From Gemmatimonadota bacterium (lineage in GTDB: Bacteria; Gemmatimonadota; Gemmatimonadetes; Longimicrobiales; Gaopeijiaceae), in NCBI GenBank assembly GCA_012960225.1, contig DUBS01000041.1, positions 1-64,000 on the forward strand: a stretch of 64,000 nt of DNA. Direction: 5' to 3'. Positions 55,131-64,000 of the stretch are shown piece after piece. Position 1 is the first letter of the stretch. Every line of letters starts with the position of its first letter. Made by a program: the position numbers and the translations under genes. The notes under the pieces are model-generated. The model was not told the origin of the DNA. It saw only the letters and a program-made list of their open reading frames with translations, and made no database searches.

Positions 55131-55501
55131 CGGCTACGTGCTGTAACAAAATTGAAATCGTCCGCCGTTGCACGTACCCGGTCAGGACCATAGGAAATGA
55201 CCATCACTGAATCAGTGGCAACGCTAAGCTCATAAGCCGAACCCCAGGGGTCACGTCGCTGCTCATCGAGTGTATAGCGAAAATCGAGCCAAGAAACCCA
55301 ATCACCGCGATCTGGGACGTCTCCTGTAAGACTTTCATATTCAATCACGTTCCGCCCGATGCGCTCCATCTCTTCTAGGGCACCCGATTTGATGACTGGT
55401 AAGACTAGTGGCTCTGTCGCATCCAGAAGCATCAGTCGAGAATCTGGGAAGTAGTACACCGCAAGAATCCCGACTATTAGAAGCAATGAAACCTTAGCCA
55501 T
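55127..55501 (-). CDS. GspG C-terminal-like membrane-anchored protein
   Basis: 124 residues. One N-terminal membrane segment (VSLLLIVGILAVYYF) is followed by a helix (GALEEMERIGRNVIEYESLT), then DPWGSAYELSVATDSVMVIS and the end GPDRVRATADDF. The DPWGxxY, SxGPDR and TADD elements are the calcium-loop region of type II secretion major pseudopilins. The N-terminus lacks the Gly-Phe-(x)3-Glu prepilin cleavage motif, so it should not assemble into a pseudopilus. No other secretion genes are nearby. Confidence 0.65.
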   Translation of the reverse strand: MAKVSLLLIVGILAVYYFPDSRLMLLDATEPLVLPVIKSGALEEMERIGRNVIEYESLTGDVPDRGDWVSWLDFRYTLDEQRRDPWGSAYELSVATDSVMVISYGPDRVRATADDFNFVTARSR

Positions 55502-55805
55502 TGTCCCTCTGCTTCATCTGACTTCTCATCCGTGCTGTCCAAAGGAGATACCGTTCAAGCTCATCATCTGTTGGGACAGCATCCGAATCCCCATAAGCCG
55601 TCTCCATCCTCCATTTCATATACGATGCAGGAGGCAAAGGAAGAAATGGGGGTCTACGATACCAATCGCGAGATCGAAATGCCCATGCAGCCTGCAGCAG
55701 ATACGGAACCGTGCGTGGGCGCCTGAGCGCCAGGCCCGCCATTTTCAGGTACAGGGCTAGTCCCTCTATTTGTTCGAGGTGGTGACCACCTGGGATAGCA
55801 GCCAT
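55494..55805 (-). CDS. Hypothetical protein
   Basis: Family not recognised. 103 residues, basic, helical, with many aromatic residues (AAWAFRSRDWYRRPPFLPLP; PASYMKWRMETAYGDSDAVP) and a C-terminal helix ERYLLWTARMRSQMKQR. The aromatic/basic stretch suggests peripheral membrane contact. It overlaps the GspG-like gene by 8 bases and heads the small membrane cluster 54597-55805. Confidence 0.65.
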   Translation of the reverse strand: MAAIPGGHHLEQIEGLALYLKMAGLALRRPRTVPYLLQAAWAFRSRDWYRRPPFLPLPPASYMKWRMETAYGDSDAVPTDDELERYLLWTARMRSQMKQRDNG

Positions 55806-55929
55806 GACCCCTAAATCTAGGGCGCCTTCAACCGCTCTACAACGATTTTCTTGAAGCCCAGGAGCTCATTTTCCTTTTGGCCACTCCCCGCCAACGCTAA
55901 TGTATGGCCTTACCTATAACTAAAACCTA

Positions 55930-57984
55930 ATGGCCAATCGACTAGCCCAAGAGACCAGCCCTTACCTCCTACAACACGCCCAAAATCCGGTTGACTGGTA
56001 CCCGTGGGGCGAAGAAGCAACCTCACTTGCACGCGTTCAGAACAAACCGATTCTTCTGTCTATTGGATACTCCGCATGTCACTGGTGTCATGTAATGGAG
56101 CGCGAGTCTTTTGAGGACAGCACTGTAGCAGCGCTGATGAATGAACTCTTCGTAAATGTGAAGGTAGATCGGGAGGAGCGTCCCGATATCGACCAGATCT
56201 ATATGAAGGCAGTGCAGGCTATGACAGGTGGAGGCGGATGGCCACTCACGGCGTTCCTTACTCCAGAAGGCACTCCGTTTTATGGGGGCACCTACTTCCC
56301 CCCAGTACCCCACCAAGGCATCCCGTCGTTCACTCAAGTTCTTCGGGCTGCTGCTGACGCTTATGAAGCACGACCGGATGACGTAAGAGGAGCCGGAGAA
56401 AAGTTATTAGCAGCTATACGAAAGGCATCTGCAGCCACAAGGGAAACTGACGCTTCACTCTCAGATGCCATCACCGGGGCATATCGCACACTTACCAATC
56501 AATATGATCCTGTGCACGGAGGCTTTGGACGCGCCCCCAAATTCCCACAACCCGTCACTCTTGAATTATTGCTGAGACACCACCTCCGCGAGGGTGATGA
56601 AGCCGCACTCGAGATGGTGGTCTTCACTTTAAGACAGATGGCCGCAGGAGGTATGCGAGACCATTTAGCTGGGGGGTTCCACCGATATTCAGTTGATGAT
56701 CGCTGGCTAGTTCCGCACTTCGAAAAAATGCTTTACGACAATGGATTACTGGCAACAACATATGTGGATGCATACCGGTTAACGGGCCTGGAGAATTTCA
56801 GCGTTATCGCTGAGCAAACACTCGAATATCTGACAGAGGATATGCAAGCGCCGGAGGGGGGATTTTATGCCGCCCGTGATGCTGATTCGGAGGGAAAAGA
56901 GGGCCTCTTCTATGTGTGGACACTAGAGGAGTTGGAGTCAGCACTTGGATCTGAAGAAGCAAGACTTTTCGCGCGCGCGTACGACGTATCTGAGGCAGGA
57001 AATTTCGAAGGTCGAAATATTCTGCACCTTCCTCACGAACTTGATGCAGTGTCCCGATCAGAGGAAATCACTCGGAAAGAACTAGAAGAAACCCTCGAGT
57101 ATCAGCGTGGAATTCTCCTTGATAAACGAGATTCACGTGAACCTCCGTTCCGTGATGAGAAGATCCTCGTCTCCTGGAACTCTATGGCAATCAGAGCATT
57201 TGCCGAAGCTGGTCCGACCCTAAATAGATGGGAGTTCGTCGACACAGCATCTAAGACAGCGGCGTGGATTTGGACAGAACTTCGGCCTAGAGGTCAGTTG
57301 ATGAGAGTGCTGACCGATGGAGTGGCAAAAATCCCAGCATTCTTGGAGGACTATGCTGCACTTGGTAACGCACTCCTTTCCGTGCACGCAGCGACTCTCG
57401 AACTGCGTTGGCTCACCGCTATCCGTAAACTTTGTGATGAAATGATCGAGCGTTTCTGGGATGAGGAAGACAATGCGTTCTATGACACCCCTCATGATGG
57501 TGAGACGTTAATATTCCGCCCAAGAGATCCCTTGGATAACGCAACGCCATCCGGTGCCTCCCTAGCTTCTGAACTCCTAATCCGAGCCGGATATGTATTT
57601 GATGACCGCCGGTATAATGAACTGGCTCTATCAAGTTTTGAGCGGGACGGAGACGCCCTGATGCGATTTGGACCAGCATTCGGAAGAATGCTGTCCGTGG
57701 CCGATCGCTCACTGGCCCCTCCGTTAGAAGTGGCCATAGTCGGAGAGCCTTCCGATCCTCGCACCCGAAGCCTGATCCAGGCTGCGCACAGCATACCGGC
57801 CCGAAACCTAACAATCGTGGGTGGACCTCCAGGTCAAGAGGTTGCTGGCATACCACTCCTTGAGGGACAACGCACGTTAGTAGAAAAGCCCACGGCATAT
57901 GTCTGTCGAGAATACGTCTGTGATTTACCGGTCACAGATCCGGACCAACTACGTAACCAGATGCTCCAGTTGTGCGCACCGTAA
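55930..57984 (+). CDS. DUF255 thioredoxin-fold / glycosidase-like protein (YyaL, SPATA20 family)
   Basis: 684 residues. The N-terminal thioredoxin-like domain has [20 protein letters not shown] and [16 protein letters not shown] with a CxxC at Cys50/Cys53, then [16 protein letters not shown]. The rest is an alpha/alpha-toroid like six-hairpin glycosidases ([40 protein letters not shown]). The family is widespread and of unsettled function. It is followed by the E1 gene 65 bases downstream. Confidence 0.93.
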   Translation: MANRLAQETSPYLLQHAQNPVDWYPWGEEATSLARVQNKPILLSIGYSACHWCHVMERESFEDSTVAALMNELFVNVKVDREERPDIDQIYMKAVQAMTGGGGWPLTAFLTPEGTPFYGGTYFPPVPHQGIPSFTQVLRAAADAYEARPDDVRGAGEKLLAAIRKASAATRETDASLSDAITGAYRTLTNQYDPVHGGFGRAPKFPQPVTLELLLRHHLREGDEAALEMVVFTLRQMAAGGMRDHLAGGFHRYSVDDRWLVPHFEKMLYDNGLLATTYVDAYRLTGLENFSVIAEQTLEYLTEDMQAPEGGFYAARDADSEGKEGLFYVWTLEELESALGSEEARLFARAYDVSEAGNFEGRNILHLPHELDAVSRSEEITRKELEETLEYQRGILLDKRDSREPPFRDEKILVSWNSMAIRAFAEAGPTLNRWEFVDTASKTAAWIWTELRPRGQLMRVLTDGVAKIPAFLEDYAALGNALLSVHAATLELRWLTAIRKLCDEMIERFWDEEDNAFYDTPHDGETLIFRPRDPLDNATPSGASLASELLIRAGYVFDDRRYNELALSSFERDGDALMRFGPAFGRMLSVADRSLAPPLEVAIVGEPSDPRTRSLIQAAHSIPARNLTIVGGPPGQEVAGIPLLEGQRTLVEKPTAYVCREYVCDLPVTDPDQLRNQMLQLCAP

Positions 57985-58049
57985 CCCCTTCGCAGCATCA
58001 AGCTGTTGGCTATGTTAGAGGCCTACCCCAACCCTCCACACCGGAGTAA

Positions 58050-60185
58050 ATGGCAACCCAAGAGAAGGAGATTCTCCAAGCTGACGATCTCGCGGGCCTG
58101 TCCCACGAGCAGCTTCTGCGCTTCTACCGTACAATGCTGACCTCCCGGAAAATTGATGAACAGGAGATCATCCTAAGAAAGCAAAACAAGACTTTCTTTC
58201 AGATATCGAGTGCAGGGCACGAGGCCATAGGCGTCGCGATTGCTGAGCATTGCCATCCTGGAAGTGATTGGTTCTTCACTCATTATCGAGATCGCTCGCT
58301 GGTGCTTGCCCTAGGACAAACACCGCTTGACCATTTTCTTGCAGCGGTGGGTTCCGGAGCTGATCCGGCCACAGGTGGCAGGCAGATGCCTTGTCATTTT
58401 AGCGATGTACGACTGAACATAGCGAGTAGTTCTTCCGTGGTCGCAGCTCAGTTCCTCCAGGCCGTTGGTGCTGCCGAAGCAGACACTAAGATCTCTAGGG
58501 TCCCCGGACTACGAGATCTCGTCCATAGCTTTGACGAAGACCAGATCGTGATAGTCTGCGGTGGTGAGGGGCAAACATCTGAAGGAGAGTTCTGGGAGTC
58601 ACTCAACACTGCGTGCAACCTGAGCCTTCCAGTAGTCTTTGTTATTGAGGACAATGAGTACGCAATTAGTGTTCCTGTAGAAGTTCAAACGGCCGGAGGA
58701 AGTATATCGCAGTTGGTCTCTGGCTTTCCAAATCTCTATATAGTCGAATGCGATGGTACAGATATTATTGATGCTTATCGAGCCGCCGGCTCAGCCATCA
58801 CGCACGCACGGGAACAGCGGGCTCCCGCCTTTATCCACGCACATTGCACTAGGCCACACTCGCATTCGATGTCGGATGACGAGCGGGCCTATCGCACTGA
58901 GAAAGAGCGTGCTGCTCAAGACCTCCGTGACCCACTAACTCGGACTTCGGCACTACTACTTAAAAGTCAGGTCGCGACAGAGGAAGAACTTGAATGGTTG
59001 GAATTGGAAATTAGCGCTGAAGTCGCATCCACTGCTGATGAAGCACTGGCATCTCCGCAAGCTGCCCCAGACACTGCAATGCGACATCTCTTTTCAGAAG
59101 ATTCTGATCCTACTTCTTCAGATTTTGACACAGAGAGCCACCCTCAGTACGGTGACGACAACCTTCTGACGATGGTTGACCTCTTGAATGCTTGTATCAA
59201 GAGCGAGATGGAGCGAGATCCGAGAATCACTGTGTTTGGTCAGGATATCGCTGATGCATCACGTGAGGAAGCACTATCTGAGGTAAAGGGCAAGGGAGGT
59301 GTATTTAAGGTCACTCATGGTTTACAGAAATACTTCGGATCCGAGCGTGTGTACAATACTCCTCTCGCTGAAGCCAATATCATAGGCCGCGGAATCGGAC
59401 AGGCCCTGCGGGGACTACGGCCTGTCGTGGAAATCCAGTTCTTCGACTACATCTGGCCAGCAATGAATCAGTTGAGAAATGAACTCGCGACAATCCGCTA
59501 CCGCTCTAATGGAACGTATTCGGCGCCACTCGTAGTGCGCACAACTTATGGTGGCTACCTCAAGGGTGGGGCAATTTACCACTCCCAGACTGGTGAGACG
59601 CTATTCACTCATACGCCTGGACTCTACGTTTGTATGCCTGCAACCGCAGAGGATGCGAATGGCCTGCTTCGCACAGCAATCCGCTGTGATGATCCGGTGC
59701 TCTTCCTTGAGCACAAACACCTCTATCGGCAGGTCTACAATAAAGGTCGAAATCCTGGGCCAGATTTCATGATTCCGTTCGGTAAAGCGAAAGTTCGGAG
59801 AGAAGGCGCGGATATCACCATCGTCACCTGTGGAGCCCTAGTAAAACGCAGCCTCGATGCTGCTTCGATCGCTTCAAATGAGCACTCAATCGAAGCTGAA
59901 GTTATCGACCTCAGAACCGTGCAGCCATTTGATATGGACTGCATTGCGGAGTCAGTGAAAAAGACGAGCAAGGTCGTCATCGTTCACGAAGACAGCCTTT
60001 CATGGGGGATCGGATCAGAGATCGCAGCACGTATTGCTGACGAGCTATTTCCATGGCTCGACGGACCGGTAAAGCGAGTGGCTTCATTGGATACTTGGGT
60101 GGCCTATGCACCCCAAGTCGAAGCCGCCATCCTTCCGCAAGTCACAGACGTTGTAGATGCAATCGTCGAACTCTATGAGTACTAA
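58050..60185 (+). CDS. 2-oxoacid dehydrogenase E1, alpha and beta subunits fused
   Basis: 711 residues. Residues 1-350 are E1 alpha: [27 protein letters not shown], and the ThDP motif from [16 protein letters not shown] to [10 protein letters not shown]. Residues about 370-711 are E1 beta: [36 protein letters not shown] and [19 protein letters not shown]. The sequence suits branched-chain (2-oxoisovalerate) or related enzymes that feed acyl groups to an E2 lipoyl carrier. E2 and E3 are not in the window. CGGAG precedes the ATG by 4 bases. Confidence 0.92.
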   Translation: MATQEKEILQADDLAGLSHEQLLRFYRTMLTSRKIDEQEIILRKQNKTFFQISSAGHEAIGVAIAEHCHPGSDWFFTHYRDRSLVLALGQTPLDHFLAAVGSGADPATGGRQMPCHFSDVRLNIASSSSVVAAQFLQAVGAAEADTKISRVPGLRDLVHSFDEDQIVIVCGGEGQTSEGEFWESLNTACNLSLPVVFVIEDNEYAISVPVEVQTAGGSISQLVSGFPNLYIVECDGTDIIDAYRAAGSAITHAREQRAPAFIHAHCTRPHSHSMSDDERAYRTEKERAAQDLRDPLTRTSALLLKSQVATEEELEWLELEISAEVASTADEALASPQAAPDTAMRHLFSEDSDPTSSDFDTESHPQYGDDNLLTMVDLLNACIKSEMERDPRITVFGQDIADASREEALSEVKGKGGVFKVTHGLQKYFGSERVYNTPLAEANIIGRGIGQALRGLRPVVEIQFFDYIWPAMNQLRNELATIRYRSNGTYSAPLVVRTTYGGYLKGGAIYHSQTGETLFTHTPGLYVCMPATAEDANGLLRTAIRCDDPVLFLEHKHLYRQVYNKGRNPGPDFMIPFGKAKVRREGADITIVTCGALVKRSLDAASIASNEHSIEAEVIDLRTVQPFDMDCIAESVKKTSKVVIVHEDSLSWGIGSEIAARIADELFPWLDGPVKRVASLDTWVAYAPQVEAAILPQVTDVVDAIVELYEY

Positions 60186-60296
60186 ATCTTAGCACTCGCC
60201 TGATCTACATCTTTTTGTCTTACCAGGGCGCATCATCAACTACGATACCCTAAGGCTCAATGTGTCATTCGATTGGTGACAATTCCACCGGCCTTG

Positions 60297-60803
60297 CTAG
60301 AAACGCAAACCTAAGGTCACGGGGATATACCGTGTATTTCTAGTGTCACCACTAATGCTGACAAAACGAATCTCAGCAAATCCACCGAAACCGAGGGCCC
60401 CAATTCCTACTCCAAAACCACCATGAAATCCACGATTTATCTGTGCCTCTTCTGTGCCCCCAACATCAAGACGATAGCTTCCGATCCCCGCTAATAGATA
60501 CGGCTGCAGACCGATGCCTCCCAGTGCCAGGACAGCACTCAGAGTGCCGTCCAACATGGTTGTATTCTCGGCCCCTGTTGGCTTAGAAAACTGATGGATC
60601 TCACCCTCTCCCCTCAAAGAGATCGGGAATACTGGTACCCCAACCTGCAACCCGGCTCGACCATGCAACCCCGTGTTCACTTGATCGGTAAAATCACCAT
60701 TGGGTTGACTGAGCCCACCCCCGACGATGAGACGGACCTGACTCACACTTGTCACTGGGGTTAACGCGAGGACAAGAATTGCCAGAAGTGTGAATTGTCG
60801 CAT
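60297..60803 (-). CDS. Small outer-membrane beta-barrel protein
   Basis: 168 residues. The signal peptide (LLAILVLALTPVTSVSQ) is followed by alternating strands: VRLIVGGGLSQPNGDFTDQV, GRAGLQVGVPVFPISLRGEG, LQPYLLAGIGSYRLDVGG and the end VTLGLRF, which has the usual C-terminal aromatic. This is the pattern of 8-stranded OmpA/OmpX-like barrels. Exact family and role unknown. It converges with the E1 gene. Confidence 0.8.
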   Translation of the reverse strand: MRQFTLLAILVLALTPVTSVSQVRLIVGGGLSQPNGDFTDQVNTGLHGRAGLQVGVPVFPISLRGEGEIHQFSKPTGAENTTMLDGTLSAVLALGGIGLQPYLLAGIGSYRLDVGGTEEAQINRGFHGGFGVGIGALGFGGFAEIRFVSISGDTRNTRYIPVTLGLRF

Positions 60804-60963
60804 TCATTGTTCCTATTTGCATGGGACAGGAGCATCTATCACCAGTCTCGCACCCTGAGGTTACAGCAAGCAAGAACTGGGCTCGAGCCTGATTCTGGTG
60901 ACGAGTAAGCTCTCACCCATCAGAGTGAAAGCGGCAGATCAATGACAGTTGAATCACTCTTAC

Positions 60964-62208
60964 TCAAACGACAGGGAGGCCAGGTTCCACTGACTCTGCC
61001 CAGCCCAGAATACCACCACTCAGGTTGAATACCCTCCTATATCCTGCATTCTTGAGCAGATGGGCTGCAGTAAGACCCCGTTTCCCACTTCGGCAGTAGA
61101 CCACGACGGTCATATCTCGGGGAATTTCCGGGATACGATCATCAATCTCTCCGACCGGTATGAGCCGGGCGCCCTGATCGGCCAGACTACTCACTGCCCA
61201 CTCCCATGGATCGCGAACATCTACTAGAAACAGAGGTTCAGTAGATCCAATAAGTTCTACAAGAGCTTCCGGCTCAATCTCCTCAACAGCTTCCTCTTCT
61301 ATTTCCTCGGAAGACACTTTCCCACTGCTCAATCCACAAAATACTTCGTAATCAATAAGTCCTCTTTGGGTTGGTTGATCTGAACACACTGGACATTCAG
61401 GGTTCTTCCTAAGTCGTACTTCACGCCAGCTCATCTCAAGGGCATCGAAGATAAGGAGCCTCCCCACTAGGGTATCTCCAACCCCCAACAGTAGCTTCAC
61501 CGTCTCCATCGCCTGCATTGACCCAATGATACCTGGCAAGACTCCAAGTACCCCGCCCTCTGCGCAATTCGGTACCAGACCGGGGGGAGGTGGTTCACGA
61601 AAAAGACAGCGATAGCATGGGCCATCCTCAGTAGCGAAAACTGAGACCTGTCCCTCCCAACGGAAAACTGATCCATAAATATTAGGAGTTCCCGTAAGCA
61701 CACACGCATCGTTGACGAGATATCGTGTGGGAAAGTTATCTGTTCCATCGATGACGACGTCGTAGCCTTGTAGGGTGTCGATCGCATTCTCAGATGAGAG
61801 CCGGGTTTCATGCTTTATAATTTCGACGAATGGATTCACGTCGCGCAGTCTCTCTTCTGCACTGTCGAGCTTAGATCGTCCGACGTCAGCTGTTCCATAC
61901 AGAATTTGGCGTTGGAGATTACTCATATCGACGGAGTCGTAGTCAACGATGCCGAGAGTTCCAACTCCAGCAGCAGCAAGGTATAGAGTTAGCGGAGAGC
62001 CCAAGCCGCCCACACCCACGCATAGGACACGGCCAGATTTGAGGCGTGCCTGCCCCTCCAAGCCCACCTCTGGCAGAGCTATATGGCGAGCGTATCGGTG
62101 CAGTTCACCGCGAGTTAATTCCGGTTCCATCATATTGGTTTGCACTCGCAGGCTTGAACGGAGTGCCCTCGAATACGAGGGGTGTTTGTCACTGTGACGG
62201 TGTTCCAT
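60964..62208 (-). CDS. moeB: MoeB/ThiF-type adenylyltransferase fused to rhodanese
   Basis: 414 residues. The E1-like domain has RYARHIALPEVGLEGQARLK, VGVGGLGSPLTLYLAAAGVG for ATP, Arg in LQRQIL and the zinc pairs CYRC...CPVC. The C-terminal rhodanese domain (about 305-410) has LVDVRDPWEW and the active Cys in VVVYCRSGKRG. It adenylates the C-terminal Gly of a ThiS/MoaD carrier and passes sulfur to it. ATG 62208 is chosen because AAGGTGGAG lies 4 bases upstream; Met26/27 (62133/62130) are alternatives. It overlaps the upstream gene by 20 bases. Confidence 0.9.
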   Translation of the reverse strand: MEHRHSDKHPSYSRALRSSLRVQTNMMEPELTRGELHRYARHIALPEVGLEGQARLKSGRVLCVGVGGLGSPLTLYLAAAGVGTLGIVDYDSVDMSNLQRQILYGTADVGRSKLDSAEERLRDVNPFVEIIKHETRLSSENAIDTLQGYDVVIDGTDNFPTRYLVNDACVLTGTPNIYGSVFRWEGQVSVFATEDGPCYRCLFREPPPPGLVPNCAEGGVLGVLPGIIGSMQAMETVKLLLGVGDTLVGRLLIFDALEMSWREVRLRKNPECPVCSDQPTQRGLIDYEVFCGLSSGKVSSEEIEEEAVEEIEPEALVELIGSTEPLFLVDVRDPWEWAVSSLADQGARLIPVGEIDDRIPEIPRDMTVVVYCRSGKRGLTAAHLLKNAGYRRVFNLSGGILGWAESVEPGLPVV

Positions 62209-64000
62209 TCACTCCACCTTCAGCCACGACTTGGAAGTCTAGAGCATCGCTCTCCAAGCGTCGAGCCACCTCATCCGGCAGGTTAGCATTCCGGGCAACA
62301 TCGGAAAGTTGAAGTGCGAGAGCGTAGTATTGCCAGGGGATATTCAATGTAGACCGATCCTGCCAGATGCTTCGATTTCTGATACCTCGATACTGATAGA
62401 CCGTATCGTAAAGCTTCAGTGATTGATCAAGATCGAACCAGACGCCTCCGAACTCTGCAGTGCCCTGTACCCATTCCTCCGGGGGAGACGCGGCTAACGA
62501 ACGCATCTCAAGCTTGACCGCCAGTCCATGGCGGACAGCCCATTGATCTAAACCGAGTTCGCTCATCAACCCACCCGTAGAAGCAAAAAAGATTGGTCGC
62601 TCATCGATAGAATCATGGATAATTGACAAAGCCAACTGATGCCCTCGGTTAAGCACTGTCTCGGCAGGGTATGTTACAGCCATACCAGGAAATGGGATCG
62701 TCAAACTCTCACCGAGACGGCTGGCCCCAACCTGGTCCATTTGCTCATGTGTCAGATCCAGGATCGTTCCATTCGGCTTCTCGTGCACACCGAACAATCC
62801 TACTGAAATTTCCGAATCAAAGATTCGCTGACGTCCTGGCATCGTGAGTTCCTGTAACTGTTTCGGGTACCACGAAGTGAAGAGATACTGACCCACAATT
62901 ACTGTTACATCGCTGCGAATCCCTTCCACCTCCTGGAGGTACCAGAGGGGGAATGTGTCGTTATCACCATTCGTAAAGAGGATGCCGTAGGGCTCAACAC
63001 TCATTAGAAGGTCGTACGCCCAATCACGAGCTGCGTAGTCTTCAGCACGTGAGGCCCAACTCCAATTCAGGAAAAGCGGCAGAAGCGCCACGATCATGAT
63101 AGGTGCTGTACTGACATAGGGCCGAGTACTCCTCACGACCTGCCCGAATCTATACCATACCCAGGATAGACCTATGCCTGCGAGAAAACCCCAGAGCATG
63201 AAACTGACTACATAGAAGTAATCTCGCTCTCTCACTTCGTGTTCAGCTCGATCAGCAATTTCCGGTGAAAGAGAATATCCGTACCGGAAATTCAAGTAGA
63301 TGATGAGTCCAAATGAGAGCGTTGCGATCAAAGTAAGAATGTACGTGAACATGCTCCGGTCAACACGGAAGACCGAGTAGAGTCCGAGCAAGCCTAGAAC
63401 TCCAAATAGTAGGGTAAATACAGTCCTCCCCGTCCCAGGTAAGGGCGACGGATTCCAACCCCGAGACCACTGCCAGTCGAAATACTGCATGTACATAGCA
63501 AACTGCGCGCTGAAAGGAGCTTTTCTCTGGGTAACGGGAGGTGGCTGGTACTGCCTACGGGTCAGATTGTCGGCGAGCATCGGACATCCGATCATTCCGT
63601 TGGAATAGATTGCCTGTGCTGCCCCGATAACGGACTCACAGATGGGGTCACCCTCGTTAATTACCGGATCTAATCCAGCCCTGACAGGAAGCACAAAGTT
63701 GAACGAGAGCCCGATCAGTATGAGTGGGACTGCTCGAATGAGAAAAGCATTACGAAGCAGGGTCCTTGGAGCAGTAAAAAGGATCAGCAGTGTGAGGGCG
63801 GGAACGGGTAGCACGGACATGAGGTGATTGGTTGATCCCAAACTCAACAGGAATATCGCCCCCAGCAGATACCGTTCACTACCGAGATCATCTTTCCTAT
63901 CATACCAACGGATCGCGAGCCAAGTCACCCAGGCGATAACTAGTACACTTATCGTGTAGACCTTCTCGTTCACGTTTGACTGGTTCCAAACCGTGAACGC
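62189..64000 (-). CDS. DUF2723 membrane protein (GT117-like), 5' end beyond the window
   Basis: At least 603 residues; the frame stays open to base 64000. Upstream of GTG 63973 the frame reads AFTVWNQSNVNEKVYTIS, the typical inner segment of DUF2723 proteins, so no start is called here. The visible part has several membrane helices (LLGAIFLLSLGSTNHLMSVL; TVFTLLFGVLGLLGLYSVF) and a soluble C-terminal region with PYGILFTNGDNDTFPLWYLQ and GIRSDVTVIVGQYLFTSWYP. The family is classed with protein O-mannosyltransferase-like GT-C enzymes and is common in Bacteroidota and Gemmatimonadota. Confidence 0.88.
   Translation of the reverse strand, partial: AFTVWNQSNVNEKVYTISVLVIAWVTWLAIRWYDRKDDLGSERYLLGAIFLLSLGSTNHLMSVLPVPALTLLILFTAPRTLLRNAFLIRAVPLILIGLSFNFVLPVRAGLDPVINEGDPICESVIGAAQAIYSNGMIGCPMLADNLTRRQYQPPPVTQRKAPFSAQFAMYMQYFDWQWSRGWNPSPLPGTGRTVFTLLFGVLGLLGLYSVFRVDRSMFTYILTLIATLSFGLIIYLNFRYGYSLSPEIADRAEHEVRERDYFYVVSFMLWGFLAGIGLSWVWYRFGQVVRSTRPYVSTAPIMIVALLPLFLNWSWASRAEDYAARDWAYDLLMSVEPYGILFTNGDNDTFPLWYLQEVEGIRSDVTVIVGQYLFTSWYPKQLQELTMPGRQRIFDSEISVGLFGVHEKPNGTILDLTHEQMDQVGASRLGESLTIPFPGMAVTYPAETVLNRGHQLALSIIHDSIDERPIFFASTGGLMSELGLDQWAVRHGLAVKLEMRSLAASPPEEWVQGTAEFGGVWFDLDQSLKLYDTVYQYRGIRNRSIWQDRSTLNIPWQYYALALQLSDVARNANLPDEVARRLESDALDFQVVAEGGVNGTPSQ

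Noticed and set aside
60186-60296. Possible terminator between the convergent E1 and OM-protein genes (TGTCA/TGACA repeat)
   Set aside because: The arms are only 5 bp and no T-run follows.

Overview
The window reads as chromosome of a Gram-negative bacterium. It encodes outer-membrane barrels, several lipoproteins, SecY, a B12-dependent (class II) ribonucleotide reductase and a fused alpha/beta 2-oxoacid dehydrogenase E1. A small lipoprotein with a TonB-plug-like tail (19016-19396) and several lineage-type hypotheticals suggest Gemmatimonadota or a neighbouring phylum. That placement is an inference; base composition looks mid-range rather than GC-rich.

Layout. 1-870: a damaged end, where a Toprim/primase-like fragment (+) runs into a 3'-truncated nucleotide-sugar dehydrogenase (-). 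1100-18344 (-): one long translation operon read right to left, tuf-S10-spc-alpha, with secY, adk, map, rpoA and rplQ, then a small membrane protein and rpmB. 18395-20120 (-): tRNA-Thr(GGT), tRNA-Gly(TCC) and tRNA-Tyr(GTA) directly upstream of tuf. tRNA-Thr(TGT) lies 1.35 kb further upstream, beyond a lipoprotein gene and a possibly decayed BON-domain ORF. 20176-30286 (-): housekeeping genes cysS, pyrF, pyrD, amidase, smpB, yihY, ytxH-like, pgi, PhnP-like hydrolase and pyk. 30478-36644: mixed strands, with RNase D, a DksA-like protein, a YggX-like protein, rocD, nitrilase, an M28 peptidase and a lipoprotein. 36677-39475: nrdJ with an elaborate control region. 39476-47631: a protease/propeller/barrel fusion, a hypothetical protein, a membrane glycosyltransferase, murQ and ggt. 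47877-55805 (-): ccdA, a phospholipase D family protein, speB, fur, a DHH phosphoesterase, a CoaE-PHP fusion and a small membrane cluster. 55930-60185 (+): a DUF255 protein and the fused E1. 60297-64000 (-): an OM protein, MoeB-rhodanese and a DUF2723 membrane protein cut by the window edge.

How it fits together. Most of the window is core metabolism and translation. Most neighbouring translation genes overlap or lie a few bases apart, so coupling is likely. The ribosomal proteins L28, L36, S14 and S4 are all of the zinc-cysteine type.

The most interesting parts are: (i) the nrdJ promoter, with two NrdR-like boxes 15 bp apart bracketing a near-consensus promoter, followed by an intrinsic terminator and two DnaA-like boxes in the leader; (ii) the single-chain CoaE-PHP protein; (iii) the thrU-tyrU-glyT-thrT-tufB order split by an insertion and joined to the S10 operon; (iv) the chimeric left end. 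I saw no CRISPR array, IS element, prophage or obvious defence island. Nothing here amounts to a complete undescribed system.
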